DNA from: Pseudarthrobacter sp. NamE5
Lineage (GTDB): Bacteria > Actinomycetota > Actinomycetes > Actinomycetales > Micrococcaceae
NCBI RefSeq assembly: GCF_005796225.1
Contig: NZ_VAHO01000004.1
Span: 186,001-250,000 of the forward strand
DNA length: 64,000 nucleotides
Reading direction: 5' to 3'
The notes beneath the pieces are model-generated. The model saw only the letters and a list, made by a program, of their open reading frames with translations. It did not search any database and was not told where the DNA came from. The number at the start of each line of letters is the position of its first letter. Within the stretch, counting starts at the first letter, position 1. Positions 8,534 to 17,768 of the stretch are shown here, piece after piece. Both the position numbers and the translations under genes were made by a program.

Positions 8534-8773
8534 GTGAGTCAGCCTGCCCCCTCCCCTGCCCGATTCCTGTTGGCCGCGGGGGCTGGAACGCGGGTGGTGG
8601 TGCGGTACCGGATCCCGGACGGCTTTACTGATGCCCTGGGCCACCTGGTCTCCTGCGACGCCGGTGCCTGCACCATCCGCACGAGGCAGGCCGACGTCGT
8701 CATCCGGCTTGCGGACGTCGTGGCCGCCAAAGCTGTGCCCCCTGCCCCCGAGCGCCGCCGCACGCGCGCTTAG
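8534..8773 (+). CDS. Small SH3-like protein related to the N-terminus of Rv0428c-type acetyltransferases
   Basis: A 79-residue protein. The stretch from TRVVVRYRIPDGFTDALGHL through DVVIRLADVVAAKAVPPAP resembles the N-terminal SH3-like barrel that precedes the GNAT domain in proteins of the mycobacterial Rv0428c type. Here the reading frame stops straight after the PPAPERR linker and no acetyltransferase domain follows; the next bases hold the typA terminator. It may be a free-standing adaptor domain or a remnant. The GTG start is set by the TAGTAT element 6 nt upstream. It is divergent from fdxA. Real coding is likely; the role is unknown. Confidence 0.65.
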   Translation: MSQPAPSPARFLLAAGAGTRVVVRYRIPDGFTDALGHLVSCDAGACTIRTRQADVVIRLADVVAAKAVPPAPERRRTRA

Positions 8774-8815
8774 GGCCCCTCCCGCTGCGCGGCTGGCTCA
8801 GCCTGGGGAAGAAAA

Positions 8816-8856
8816 AGCCGGAACGACGGCGGGAAGTTCCGCCAGCCGTTCCGGCT
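8816..8856 (-). terminator. Intrinsic terminator of typA
   Basis: Outer stem 8816-8825 with 8847-8856 (10 bp, AGCCGGAACG), with an imperfect inner stem. On the minus strand it is followed directly by TTTTTC. It lies 70 nt past the typA stop. Confidence 0.85.
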
Positions 8857-8926
8857 CTTCAATGAAGTTTTTGTCCAGCTACGCGGGGCTCACATGCCCT
8901 GAAGCCAGCCTATCCGGATAAAAACC

Positions 8927-10855
8927 CTAGGCCTTGGCGCGGGCGCGGTTGGCCTTGGCACGCTCATTGGTGTCCAGGATGACCTTGCGGATGCGGATGG
9001 CCTCCGGAGTCACCTCGACACACTCGTCCTCGCGGGCAAATTCCAGCGACTCTTCGAGGGTCAGGTCGCGCGGCGGCGTGAGGTTCTCGAAAGTATCGGA
9101 GGAAGCGGCACGCATGTTGGTGAGCTTCTTTTCCTTGGTGATGTTGACGTCCATGTCGTCGGCGCGGGAGTTCTCGCCAACGATCATGCCCTCGTATACC
9201 TCGGAGGTGGGCTTGACGAAGAAGGAGCCGCGTTCCTGCAGGTTGATCATGGCGAACGGGGTCACCACGCCGGCACGGTCCGCAACCATGGAGCCGTTGG
9301 TACGGTACTCGATGGGACCGGCCCACGGCTCGTAGCCCTCGGAGATGGAGGCCGCGATGCCGGCGCCGCGGGTGTCCGTGAGGAACTTGGTGCGGAAACC
9401 GATCAGGCCACGGGCCGGAACAATGAATTCCATCCGGCACCAGCCGGTGCCGTGGTTGGCCATGTTGGTCATGCGGCCCTTGCGGGCGGCCATCAGCTGG
9501 GTGACGGCGCCGAGGTACTCTTCGGGCACGTCAATGGTCATGTGTTCCATCGGCTCGTGGATCTTGCCGTCGATCGTCTTGGTGACAACCTGCGGCTTGC
9601 CCACGGTCAGCTCGAAGCCCTCGCGGCGCATCTGCTCTACCAGGATGGCCAGGGCGAGCTCGCCGCGGCCCTGGACCTCCCAGGCGTCGGGACGCTCGGT
9701 GGGGAGCACCTTGATGGAGACGTTACCGATCAGTTCCTTGTCCAGGCGGTCCTTCACCTGGCGGGCCGTGACCTTGGCACCCTTGACCTTGCCGGCCAGC
9801 GGGGAAGTGTTGATACCGATGGTCATGGAGATTGCAGGGTCATCCACGGTGATCAGCGGCAGCGGCTGGGGGTTTTCGACATCGGTGAGGGTTTCACCGA
9901 TGGTGATGTCCTCAATGCCGGCGACGGCGACGATCTCACCGGGGCCTGCGGACTCGGCCGGAACCCGCTCCAGTGCCTTCGTGGCCAGGAGTTCGGTGAT
10001 CTTCACAGTCTTGAGCTCACCGTTCTGGCGGGCCCAGGCAACCTGCTGGCCCTTGCGGAGGGTGCCATTGTAGATGCGGAGCAGCGCGAGGCGGCCCAGG
10101 AACGGGGAGGCGTCCAGGTTGGTGACATGCGCCTGCAGCACACCTTCCGGGTTGTACGTGGGCGCCGGGATGTGCTCGATGATGGCCTTGAACAGCGGCT
10201 CAAGGTCCTCGTTGTCAGGGGCGGAGCCGTTGGCCGGCTGCTCCAGGGAGGCACGGCCAACCTTTGCCGCGGCGTATACCACCGGCACTTCGAGGACCTT
10301 GTCCAGGTCCAGGTCCGGCACCTCGTCGGCGAGGTCGGAAGCCAGGCCCAGGAGCAGGTCCATGGACTCGTGGACGACTTCGTCGATGCGGGCGTCGGGG
10401 CGGTCGGTCTTGTTGACCAGGAGGATAACCGGGAGGTGCGCGGCCAGTGCCTTGCGAAGCACGAAGCGGGTCTGCGGGAGCGGGCCCTCGGACGAGTCCA
10501 CGAGCAGCACAACACCGTCGACCATGGACAGGCCGCGCTCCACCTCCCCGCCGAAGTCGGCGTGGCCGGGGGTGTCGATCACGTTGATGGTGATGGTTTC
10601 GCCGTTGGAGGACGGACCGTTGTAGGCCACGGTGGTGTTCTTGGCCAGGATGGTGATGCCCTTTTCACGCTCAAGGTCACCGGAGTCCATCACGCGGTCT
10701 TCGAGGTGGTTGTGCTCGGCAAAGGAATTGGTCTGCTTGAGCATGGCATCGACCAGGGTGGTTTTGCCGTGGTCAACGTGGGCCACAATCGCGACGTTGC
10801 GCAGGTCACTGCGCGATGCAGTGGCTACCGCGGTGTTGGTGGTGGTTTCAGACAT
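8927..10855 (-). CDS. typA: Ribosome-associated translational GTPase TypA/BipA
   Basis: An EF-G-like GTPase that binds the 70S ribosome and helps 50S assembly and stress adaptation. The 642 residues are family length. G1 is AHVDHGKT (25-32), G3 DTPGHADFGGEVERG, and G4 NKTDRPDAR. Domains II, III and V follow, with the BipA-specific C-terminal region containing RMEFIVPARGLIGFRT and the loop GENSRADDMDVN. The ATG at 10855 has only a weak ribosome-binding site. It stands alone with a clear terminator. Confidence 0.96.
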   Translation of the reverse strand: MSETTTNTAVATASRSDLRNVAIVAHVDHGKTTLVDAMLKQTNSFAEHNHLEDRVMDSGDLEREKGITILAKNTTVAYNGPSSNGETITINVIDTPGHADFGGEVERGLSMVDGVVLLVDSSEGPLPQTRFVLRKALAAHLPVILLVNKTDRPDARIDEVVHESMDLLLGLASDLADEVPDLDLDKVLEVPVVYAAAKVGRASLEQPANGSAPDNEDLEPLFKAIIEHIPAPTYNPEGVLQAHVTNLDASPFLGRLALLRIYNGTLRKGQQVAWARQNGELKTVKITELLATKALERVPAESAGPGEIVAVAGIEDITIGETLTDVENPQPLPLITVDDPAISMTIGINTSPLAGKVKGAKVTARQVKDRLDKELIGNVSIKVLPTERPDAWEVQGRGELALAILVEQMRREGFELTVGKPQVVTKTIDGKIHEPMEHMTIDVPEEYLGAVTQLMAARKGRMTNMANHGTGWCRMEFIVPARGLIGFRTKFLTDTRGAGIAASISEGYEPWAGPIEYRTNGSMVADRAGVVTPFAMINLQERGSFFVKPTSEVYEGMIVGENSRADDMDVNITKEKKLTNMRAASSDTFENLTPPRDLTLEESLEFAREDECVEVTPEAIRIRKVILDTNERAKANRARAKA

Positions 10856-11098
10856 GCGTAATGGCTCGATTCAGTGGTGAAAGTCAGCTGTTGTATCGCG
10901 ACATTTCCAACTGGAACGCACGACAGATTAGTCCCTTGCACAGGGCTCCTCACCCCAGTCTACCGGCAGTGGCATTTAATGACCTAAAAGAGGAAACCCA
11001 ACCTGCGGTTGGCGGGGCGCCGAAGCTGGTACGCGGTTTCCCGGCTTGCCCTACAGTTACTGGATTAAATCCTTGCCGATGCCCCATGATTGCTCTTG

Positions 11099-12055
11099 AT
11101 GAGCAGAGAGAATCCCGGAGACGGCAGATCCGCCCCGTCCAGGGCACTGGCGCGCATCCTGGTCCTGGGAATCACGGCCGGCGTTCTCCTTGCTGCCCCA
11201 GGCCAGCCCTTGCAGCATGTGCTGCCCGGTTCGCTCGCCCAATCTGCAGGCTCCGCTCCCGCCTTCAAAGACCGGCCGCCCAGCGTAGTGGTGACCCCGT
11301 CGGCTGCGGGCCGAGCGGCGGCCGCCCCATCCGGGTTTGATCTGGCGAACGTCCTTGAGCGTCCCGCCCTGCTCCCGGGCGACATCTACCGGAACCCCGT
11401 CTTCGGCCGGGACGAGGTGGTGATTGCAAACGTCAGCAAAACCGCCGTCCTGATCGGCGACTCGCAGTCCGCACCGGCTGACGGCTGGCCCAGGCTAGCA
11501 CTAGGCGCCCTCGGCTACAACGTCCATTTTTGCGGCTACGGCGGCACCGGCTTCACTGCCGCCAACGGCAGGATGGGCAGCTATATCGATGCCTTGGAAC
11601 GCGGGGACTGGCTGCTGCCCGTGGGGACGCCGGGACTGGTGGTGGTCCAGGGCGGCGGAAATGACGCATCCCGGGGAGCAACGGACGCCCACATCACCGC
11701 CAACGCCAACCGCCTGCTCAAAGCGTTGAAAGACCGTTATCCCGGCACGCAAATCGTGATGGTTGGCACTCTTGGCCGGGGAGCAAACAACGGCGGAGGC
11801 CGCCGCAGCCAGGTGGACAGCCTGCTGGCTGCCATCGCCGCGAAGCAGGGCATCCCCTTTGCCAGCGTCGGGGATTGGCTGACCAGGTACAAGTTGACCC
11901 ACCGGCTGGCCGATACCGTCCACATGGACAGCGAGGGACGCAAGACCCTGGGCGTTCTTCTGGAGCGCCGGCTGCGGGAGCTCCAGATCCGGGATCTTAA
12001 GGCAGCCACGGGCACCTCAGCGGCGCGCACGGGGGACGACAAGACGATGGGCTGA
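11099..12055 (+). CDS. Secreted or anchored SGNH/GDSL-type hydrolase
   Basis: A 318-residue protein with a basic N-terminus and one hydrophobic segment (about 17-33), so it is exported. The SGNH blocks are visible: GDSQS (120-124, Ser nucleophile), GYGG (146-149), GGGND (185-189), and Asp272/His275 in DTVHMDSEG. It is likely an esterase or O-deacetylase acting on carbohydrate or lipid acyl groups; the substrate is unknown. The frame is open from a TTG at 11090, but the ATG at 11099 is the natural start. It lies between the divergent typA and the convergent peptide ABC operon, as a single gene with its own terminator. Confidence 0.82.
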   Translation: MSRENPGDGRSAPSRALARILVLGITAGVLLAAPGQPLQHVLPGSLAQSAGSAPAFKDRPPSVVVTPSAAGRAAAAPSGFDLANVLERPALLPGDIYRNPVFGRDEVVIANVSKTAVLIGDSQSAPADGWPRLALGALGYNVHFCGYGGTGFTAANGRMGSYIDALERGDWLLPVGTPGLVVVQGGGNDASRGATDAHITANANRLLKALKDRYPGTQIVMVGTLGRGANNGGGRRSQVDSLLAAIAAKQGIPFASVGDWLTRYKLTHRLADTVHMDSEGRKTLGVLLERRLRELQIRDLKAATGTSAARTGDDKTMG

Positions 12056-12104
12056 AGCGGCTGCTCCCAAGGAGCAGCGGCTTCAAGCCCATCAATCGTT
12101 TTTT
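12049..12104 (+). terminator. Terminator of the SGNH hydrolase gene
   Basis: A large hairpin (12049-12090, loop CAA at 12068-12070, stem with a bulge and a mismatch) overlaps the stop codon and is followed 8 nt later by T6. The convergent ABC ATPase gene ends in the same T-run, so the hairpin may work in both directions. Confidence 0.75.
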
Positions 12105-13809
12105 AAGCCACTTCCGGCGGCAGCATAAGCTTTGCACCGGGAATGGCGTTCAGCAGCGCCTTGGTGTAGTCCTGCTGCGGTGATTCAAAGACCTCGTCCG
12201 TAGTCCCTGTCTCGACCAGGCGGCCCTTCTCCATCACGCAGACGTGGTCCGCGATCTGACGCACCACCGCGAGGTCGTGCGTGATGAAGAGATAGGTCAG
12301 CCCAAGGTTGGACTGCAGGTCTGCGAGCAGGTTGAGCACCTGGGCCTGGACCAGGACATCCAGGGCGGAAACTGCCTCGTCGCAGATGATGACTTCGGGA
12401 TCCAACGCGAGCGCACGGGCGATGGCTACTCGCTGCCGCTGCCCGCCGGACAGCTCATTCGGGTACCGCTGCATGGTGGATTGCGGCAACGCCACCTGGT
12501 CCAGCAGCTCGCGTACTTTCTTCTCCCGGCTGGCTTTGTTCCCCACCTTGTGCGTCCGCAGGGGTTCCTCGATGGTCCGGAAGATGTTGTACATCGGGTC
12601 CAGGGAGCCGTATGGGTCCTGGAAGATCGGCTGCACCCGGCGCCGGAACCTGAAAAGCTCAGCCGGCTTCAGGACTGAAGTATCCACGCCGTCGAACAGG
12701 ATCCTGCCCTCCGTCGGCTTCTCAAGCTGGAGCACCATCTTCGCCACCGTGGACTTGCCGGAGCCCGACTCCCCCACGATCGCCGTCGTGGTCCCACGCT
12801 TGACGTCGAAACTCACGCCGTCAACTGCGGCAAAATCGGTTGACTTCCCAAAGCCCTGGCGGAGCCTGTACACCTTGCGGAGGTCCTGGATCTGCAGGAC
12901 ATGATCCGCCGCCACCTCCTCGGCAGCCGGAGCCAGGAGGTCCGCTGCTTCAACGCCCTGTTCCTTGGCTACCTGGATCCGCCGGCTCGCCAATGACGGC
13001 GCAGACTCAACGAGCCTTTTGGTGTACGGGTGCTGGGGGTTCTGCAGCAGTTCCAGTGAGGGCCCGGACTCCACCACCTGGCCGCGGTACATAACCACTA
13101 CCTTGTCGGCGCGCTCGGCTGCCAGGCCAAGGTCGTGCGTGATCAGGAGGACTGCCGTGCCCAGCTCAGAGGTCATGCCTTCGAGGTGGTCCAGGATCTG
13201 CCGCTGCACGGTGACGTCAAGTGCCGACGTCGGCTCGTCCGCGATAAGGAGCCTCGGCTGGCAGGACAGTCCGATCGCGATGAGGGCGCGCTGGCGCATG
13301 CCGCCGGAGAACTCGTGCGGGTACTGCTTGGCCCGGCGGTGCGCATCAGGAAGCCCCGCCTCGGACAGTACCTTCGCGATGTCGTCGGGGCCGCTCGGCC
13401 GGCCATTGGCCTTCAGCGTCTCTTTCACCTGGTAGCCGATTTTCCACACGGGGTTGAGGTTGGACATAGGGTCCTGCGGCACCATGCCGATGGTGTTTCC
13501 CCGCAGCTCGATCATGCGCTTCTCCGGCGCATGCGAAATGTCCTCGCCGTCGAGCAGGATCTGCCCGCCCGAGACGCGGCCGTTCGAGGGAAGCAGGCCG
13601 ATGGCGGCCAGGGCGGTGGTGGACTTGCCGGACCCGGACTCGCCCACGATCGCCACGGTTTCCCCAGGCATGATGGTCAAGTGGGCGTTCCGTACAGCGT
13701 TCACCTCACCGTTGCTGGTGTTGAACGTGATGGCCAAGTCCCGGATTTCCAGGAGGGGCCGGTTGCCCCCTGTTCCGGCTTCGTCGATTATGACGTCGGA
13801 CGTTGTCAT
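12103..13809 (-). CDS. Peptide ABC transporter, fused double ATPase (DppD-DppF type)
   Basis: Powers uptake through the two permeases encoded just upstream. The 568 residues hold two complete ABC domains: first Walker A GESGSGKST (about 59-67) with signature FSGGMRQR, second GESGSGKST (about 340) with LSGGQRQR. Each is followed by the oligopeptide-specific C-terminal extension (PQHPYTKRL, then PQQDYTKALL). The ATG at 13809 is chosen because AAGGAGG lies 6 nt upstream; an in-frame ATG at 13824 would bury that site. The gap to the dppC-like stop is 11 nt. The fusion of both ATPases matches mycobacterial DppD. Cargo is inferred to be di- or oligopeptides. Confidence 0.93.
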   Translation of the reverse strand: MTTSDVIIDEAGTGGNRPLLEIRDLAITFNTSNGEVNAVRNAHLTIMPGETVAIVGESGSGKSTTALAAIGLLPSNGRVSGGQILLDGEDISHAPEKRMIELRGNTIGMVPQDPMSNLNPVWKIGYQVKETLKANGRPSGPDDIAKVLSEAGLPDAHRRAKQYPHEFSGGMRQRALIAIGLSCQPRLLIADEPTSALDVTVQRQILDHLEGMTSELGTAVLLITHDLGLAAERADKVVVMYRGQVVESGPSLELLQNPQHPYTKRLVESAPSLASRRIQVAKEQGVEAADLLAPAAEEVAADHVLQIQDLRKVYRLRQGFGKSTDFAAVDGVSFDVKRGTTTAIVGESGSGKSTVAKMVLQLEKPTEGRILFDGVDTSVLKPAELFRFRRRVQPIFQDPYGSLDPMYNIFRTIEEPLRTHKVGNKASREKKVRELLDQVALPQSTMQRYPNELSGGQRQRVAIARALALDPEVIICDEAVSALDVLVQAQVLNLLADLQSNLGLTYLFITHDLAVVRQIADHVCVMEKGRLVETGTTDEVFESPQQDYTKALLNAIPGAKLMLPPEVA

Positions 13810-13820
13810 CTGTGCCTCCT

Positions 13821-14771
13821 TCATCGCTGGCGGCTCTTCGGATCCAGGGCATCGCGCAGGGCGTCGCCCAGCATGATGAAGCTCAGGACGGTGATGGACA
13901 GGGCGGCAGCCGGGTACAGCAGCACTGCGGGATTGGTGCGGATGGATGACTGCGCTGCGGAAATGTCGTTGCCCCAGGACATGATGCTGCCCGGCAGGCC
14001 GATGCCGAGGAAGGACAGCGTTGCCTCCAGCACAATGAACACGCCCAGTTCCATGGTGGCCAGCACGATGATGGGCGCGAGGGCGTTCGGCAGAACGTGG
14101 CGCAGCAGGGTTTGGATCCGTGAGACGCCGAGTGAACGGGCGGCCGTGATGAAGTCGGCATTGCGGACCTCAATCACCGCACCGCGGGTCAGCCTGGCCA
14201 TCTGCGGCCACGCAAGCAGGACAATGATCATGATCACCGTCCACACGCTCTTGTTTTCCCTGAAGAACGGCAACTGGGTGACCACCAGCGCACCGAGCAC
14301 CAGGGGCAGCGCGAAGAAGATATCGCCGAGCCGGGCAATGACGGCGTCGATCCATCCGCCGTAAAAACCGGCAAGCGCACCGAGGGTCACACCGACGAGG
14401 AGTACGCCGATGACGGCGAAGACGCCAACCATGACGGAGGCCTGCGTGCCGTAAATGACGCGCGCGTACACGTCGCAGCCCTGGAACGTGAAACCAAACG
14501 GGTGTCCGGGCGACGGGGCGCCGTCCGAATTCGCCAGCTGGCAGTTGTCATTGGGCGCGGTCTGCGTGAACAGTCCCGGGAAGAACGCCACAACCAGGAT
14601 GACCAGGATCATCACCGCGGAGACGATGAACAGCGGACGACGGCGGAGCTTCTTCCAGGCGTCCGCCCACAGGCTCAGGGGCGCGTGGTCCGTCTTGACG
14701 GCATCCGTTGCCAGCAGAGGGGTCTCCTCGAGGGGGGCAACGAAGTGGGTGGTGTCTTGGTTACTTTTCAT
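13821..14771 (-). CDS. Peptide ABC transporter permease (DppC type)
   Basis: A 316-residue inner-membrane permease with an N-terminal cytoplasmic segment, a first membrane helix at about 48-66, a periplasm-facing insert (GDGAPSPGHPFG-like, with the QGCDVYARVIYG block typical of DppC), and four or five further helices. The EAA-type coupling loop AARSLGVSRIQTLLRHVLPN is present. The ATG at 14771 overlaps the end of the upstream permease gene by 11 nt, giving translational coupling; longer in-frame starts would run into that gene in another frame. It pairs with the DppB-type permease. Confidence 0.93.
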   Translation of the reverse strand: MKSNQDTTHFVAPLEETPLLATDAVKTDHAPLSLWADAWKKLRRRPLFIVSAVMILVILVVAFFPGLFTQTAPNDNCQLANSDGAPSPGHPFGFTFQGCDVYARVIYGTQASVMVGVFAVIGVLLVGVTLGALAGFYGGWIDAVIARLGDIFFALPLVLGALVVTQLPFFRENKSVWTVIMIIVLLAWPQMARLTRGAVIEVRNADFITAARSLGVSRIQTLLRHVLPNALAPIIVLATMELGVFIVLEATLSFLGIGLPGSIMSWGNDISAAQSSIRTNPAVLLYPAAALSITVLSFIMLGDALRDALDPKSRQR

Positions 14772-15690
14772 AGCGAATCCTCGGATCAAGCCAGGCGTAC
14801 AGCAAATCCACCAGCAGGTTGGCGACAACAAAGACCAGCACCAGGACGCTGACGATGGCGACGACGGTGGGGCCCTCGCTGCGAAGAATCGCCTGGTAGA
14901 GCTTTTGCCCAACACCGGGGACATTGAAGATGCCCTCGGTCACAATGGCACCGCCCATCAAGCCGCCCAGGCTGGCGCCGAGATAGGTCACCACGGGAAT
15001 CATGGAGTTGCGGAGGATGTGGGCCATGACCACGCGGGGCCGGGACAAGCCCTTGGCGGTGGCGGTCCGGACATAGTCCGCAGTGGAGTTTTCGATGACG
15101 GAGGCACGGGTAAGGCGCAGCACATAGGCGAAGGACACCAGGGCCAGCGCGAAGGCCGGCAGCAGCAGGGTGCCCCAGCTGACATCCGTGCCCACCGTGG
15201 GCTTGGCCCAACCGAGATACACCCCAAAGACAAGCTGCAGGACAAAGCCGAGCACAAAGATGGGGATTGCGATGACCACGAGCGAGGCCAGCAGCACCGT
15301 CGAGTCGAAGATCTTGCCTTTCCGCAGGCCGGCGATGAGGCCAAAGCCGATGCCGAAGACTGCCTGGATGACCAGGGCTTCGAGTGCCAGCATCACAGTG
15401 ACGGGGAAGACCCTGCCGAGGGTGGCGGCGATGGGCTGGCCGGTGAAGTCGACGCCCAGGTTAAAGGTGAAAAGGTTTTTGAGAAACAATCCGTACTGGA
15501 CCCAGAACGGCTGGTCCAGGTTGTACTGCCGGCGAAGGGCCGCGATGACGGCTTCGCTGGGCGGGCGGTCTCCGAAGAGCGCCCTGATGGGGTCTCCTGG
15601 GAGGGCAAACACCATGAAGTACACCAGCAGCGTGGTGCCCAGGAAAACGGGGATGACTTGGAGCAGGCGCCGAAGAATGAACCGGATCAC
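14761..15690 (-). CDS. Peptide ABC transporter permease (DppB type)
   Basis: A 309-residue permease beginning MIRFILRRLLQVIPVFLGTT, the standard DppB/OppB first helix. Six membrane helices are expected. The coupling loop is TATAKGLSRPRVVMAHILRN. The GTG start at 15690 has GGAGGG 7 nt upstream. It lies downstream of the binding-protein gene, separated by 130 nt that contain a stable hairpin, and overlaps the next permease by 11 nt. Confidence 0.94.
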   Translation of the reverse strand: MIRFILRRLLQVIPVFLGTTLLVYFMVFALPGDPIRALFGDRPPSEAVIAALRRQYNLDQPFWVQYGLFLKNLFTFNLGVDFTGQPIAATLGRVFPVTVMLALEALVIQAVFGIGFGLIAGLRKGKIFDSTVLLASLVVIAIPIFVLGFVLQLVFGVYLGWAKPTVGTDVSWGTLLLPAFALALVSFAYVLRLTRASVIENSTADYVRTATAKGLSRPRVVMAHILRNSMIPVVTYLGASLGGLMGGAIVTEGIFNVPGVGQKLYQAILRSEGPTVVAIVSVLVLVFVVANLLVDLLYAWLDPRIRYEK

Positions 15691-15763
15691 AGCGCACCCT
15701 CCGGAGCTCGTGAGGAAAGTTGGGATTTCATGTGGGACAGCTTCCTGCCGGTATCAAGGCTAT

Positions 15764-15789
15764 GGGGGCCCGGCTGGCGCCGGACCCCC
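15764..15789 (-). other. Intercistronic stem-loop between binding protein and permease genes
   Basis: An 11-bp GC-rich stem (15764-15774 with 15779-15789, one G-U-type pair) with a 4-nt loop and no U-tract. Placed just after the binding-protein gene, it probably protects that mRNA from 3' decay or lowers read-through, so that binding protein outnumbers permease. This is inferred from position. Confidence 0.5.
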
Positions 15790-15820
15790 ACACTAGCCAC
15801 TTAGTTGAACGGTCTCAGAA

Positions 15821-17491
15821 CTACTTTGCGGTGATGTTGTAGTACTGGATGACACCGTTCCAGCCGCTGTCCACATTGGTGACGTTCTGGCTCCACACGA
15901 CCTGCCGTGCGGAGTACCACAGCGGGAGGTTGGGCAGGTCCTGGAACAGGATTTCCTGGGCCTCGGTGAACTTTGCGTTGGCATCGTCCGTGGACTTGGA
16001 ACCCAGGCCCTCGTCGAGGAGCTTATCGAACTCGGGGTTTGAGTAGCCCTCGTAGTTGGCGCTTGCACCGGTCCTCAGGAGCGGGCCCAGGAAGTTGTAG
16101 AGGGACGGGTAGTCGGCCTGCCAGCCTGCCCGGGCGAAGCCGGGGAGGGTCTTGGACTTGCGCAGGTCCAGGAGTTCAGCAAACTTGGCGAAGGGCTGGC
16201 CTTCAACCTGGATGCCGAGGTTGTTCTTCAGGTTGTTGGCAACCGCGTCGATCCATTCCTTATTGCCGCCATCGGTGTTGTAGCCGAGCTGCAGGGTCTT
16301 GTCCGCCGGCCACGGGCTGATCTCGTTGGCCTTCTCCCAGGTTTCCTTGGCCTTGGCTGCGTCGAACTTCAGGACCTCAGAGCCTTCAACGTTCTCGTTG
16401 TAGCCGTCCACTGCCGGGGAGGTGAAGTCCTTGGCAGGGATGCGGGTGCCGCTGAAGATGACCTTGGTGATCTCATCGCGGTTAATGGCCATGGAAATGG
16501 CCTGGCGGCGGAGCTTGCCGGCCTCGCCCTGGAACTCCGGCAGGTAGCCCGGGATGTTCAGGGTGGAGTTGCCCGCGTACGGCTTGTTCAGGTGGTTCTC
16601 CGGGAAGTCCGTGGTGTACGTCTTCAGGGCGTTGGTGGGAAGAACGTCGGTCACGTCCAGGTTGTTGGCCTGGATATCCGTGTAGGCGGGAGCCGGATCG
16701 GTGTAGAACTTGAAGGTCACCCCGCCGTTCTTGGCTTCGCGGGGACCGGAGTAGTCCTCGTTCTTGACGAGCTCGATCTGGCTGTCGTGCTGCCAGGCGC
16801 CTTCCTTGGCCATCTTGTACGGGCCGTTGCCTACCGGGTTCTCGCCGTAGGCCTTGGGATCAGCGATGGCCTGGGACGGAAGCGGCATGAAGGCGGTATA
16901 GGCAAGGCGCAGCGGCCAGTCAGCTTCCGGCTGGGCGAGCTTGACTTCGATGGTGGTGTCGTCCTTGAGCACCAGGCCGGACAGGGTCTGCGCGGTGGGG
17001 GCGGGAACTTCGTTCTCGCCTTCCTTTTTGGTGGCGCTTACGGCGTCGTAGCCCTCGATGGATTCGAAGAAGCTGCTGTTGGCCTGGGCGTTGGTGCTCA
17101 GCGCGGCGAAGTTCCAAGCGTCAACGAAGCTCTTGGCCGTGACCTCCTCGCCGTTGGTGAACTTGGTGCCGCTCTTGACCTTGATGGTGTAATTCTGTCC
17201 GTCCGGCGACTCAATGGACTCTGCCAGCGCGTTAACTGACTCCCCGCTGGGGCTGTAGCTGGTGAGGCCTTCGAACAGAAGCTCCACCACCCGGCCGCCA
17301 TAGACTTCGTTGGTGTTCGCCGGCAGCAACGGGTTCTGTGGTTCGTTGCTGTAGGCAGTGATGATCTTGCTGGGATCGCCGGCGGCGTCGCTGGCTCCGT
17401 CAGTGCTGCCGCCTCCAGCGCCGCAGCCGGTCAGGGCAAGTGCGGCGATTGCCACGATGCCCAGTGCTTTGGAAGTGCGCGTAAAACGCAT
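15821..17491 (-). CDS. Peptide-binding lipoprotein, family 5 (DppA/OppA type)
   Basis: The extracytoplasmic receptor of the ABC system downstream. The 556 residues start with a lipoprotein signal peptide; the lipobox LTGC puts the lipidated cysteine at 23. The family-5 fold follows, with an N-terminal lobe containing VVELLFEGLTSYSP, a central lobe with QAISMAINRDEIT, and a C-terminal domain with ARAGWQADYPSLYNFLGPL. AGGAGGCGG lies just before the ATG. It heads the operon binding protein - DppB - DppC - fused ATPase. The ligand is inferred to be short peptides. Confidence 0.92.
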   Translation of the reverse strand: MRFTRTSKALGIVAIAALALTGCGAGGGSTDGASDAAGDPSKIITAYSNEPQNPLLPANTNEVYGGRVVELLFEGLTSYSPSGESVNALAESIESPDGQNYTIKVKSGTKFTNGEEVTAKSFVDAWNFAALSTNAQANSSFFESIEGYDAVSATKKEGENEVPAPTAQTLSGLVLKDDTTIEVKLAQPEADWPLRLAYTAFMPLPSQAIADPKAYGENPVGNGPYKMAKEGAWQHDSQIELVKNEDYSGPREAKNGGVTFKFYTDPAPAYTDIQANNLDVTDVLPTNALKTYTTDFPENHLNKPYAGNSTLNIPGYLPEFQGEAGKLRRQAISMAINRDEITKVIFSGTRIPAKDFTSPAVDGYNENVEGSEVLKFDAAKAKETWEKANEISPWPADKTLQLGYNTDGGNKEWIDAVANNLKNNLGIQVEGQPFAKFAELLDLRKSKTLPGFARAGWQADYPSLYNFLGPLLRTGASANYEGYSNPEFDKLLDEGLGSKSTDDANAKFTEAQEILFQDLPNLPLWYSARQVVWSQNVTNVDSGWNGVIQYYNITAK

Positions 17492-17578
17492 TCCGCCTCC
17501 TATGAGTTGTGGGAGATAACGAGGGAAATCTTGTGCTTCCCCGCAGGCGGCACGCAGCCGTTCCGCTGTGACGCAACC

Positions 17579-17606
17579 TACATATTTGAGTAGCCTAGCC
17601 GCACAA
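17579..17606 (-). promoter_or_regulatory. Possible promoter of the peptide ABC operon
   Basis: On the minus strand, TTGTGC (17606-17601), a 16-nt spacer, then TATGTA (17584-17579), about 90 nt before the binding-protein start. The fit to consensus is moderate. Confidence 0.3.
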
Positions 17607-17768
17607 GGTCCAGATACTGGTACTCCGTTGCCAAACCGTGACCGGCCTGGTCTGAACGCTTAGTCGGTCAACAGAAGTTGTGCAAGTCACATGCTACTCG
17701 CCGGTAGCCGTGACTGCGAATCAGGACAACTGAAAGCTGCCTCTCCCATAAGGGCAGGACATGGCAGG

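Noticed and set aside
9452..10861. A 469-codon open frame on the plus strand
   Set aside because: It lies wholly antisense to typA, is rich in Val/Gly/His/Asp as expected for the opposite strand of high-GC coding DNA, and has no domain.
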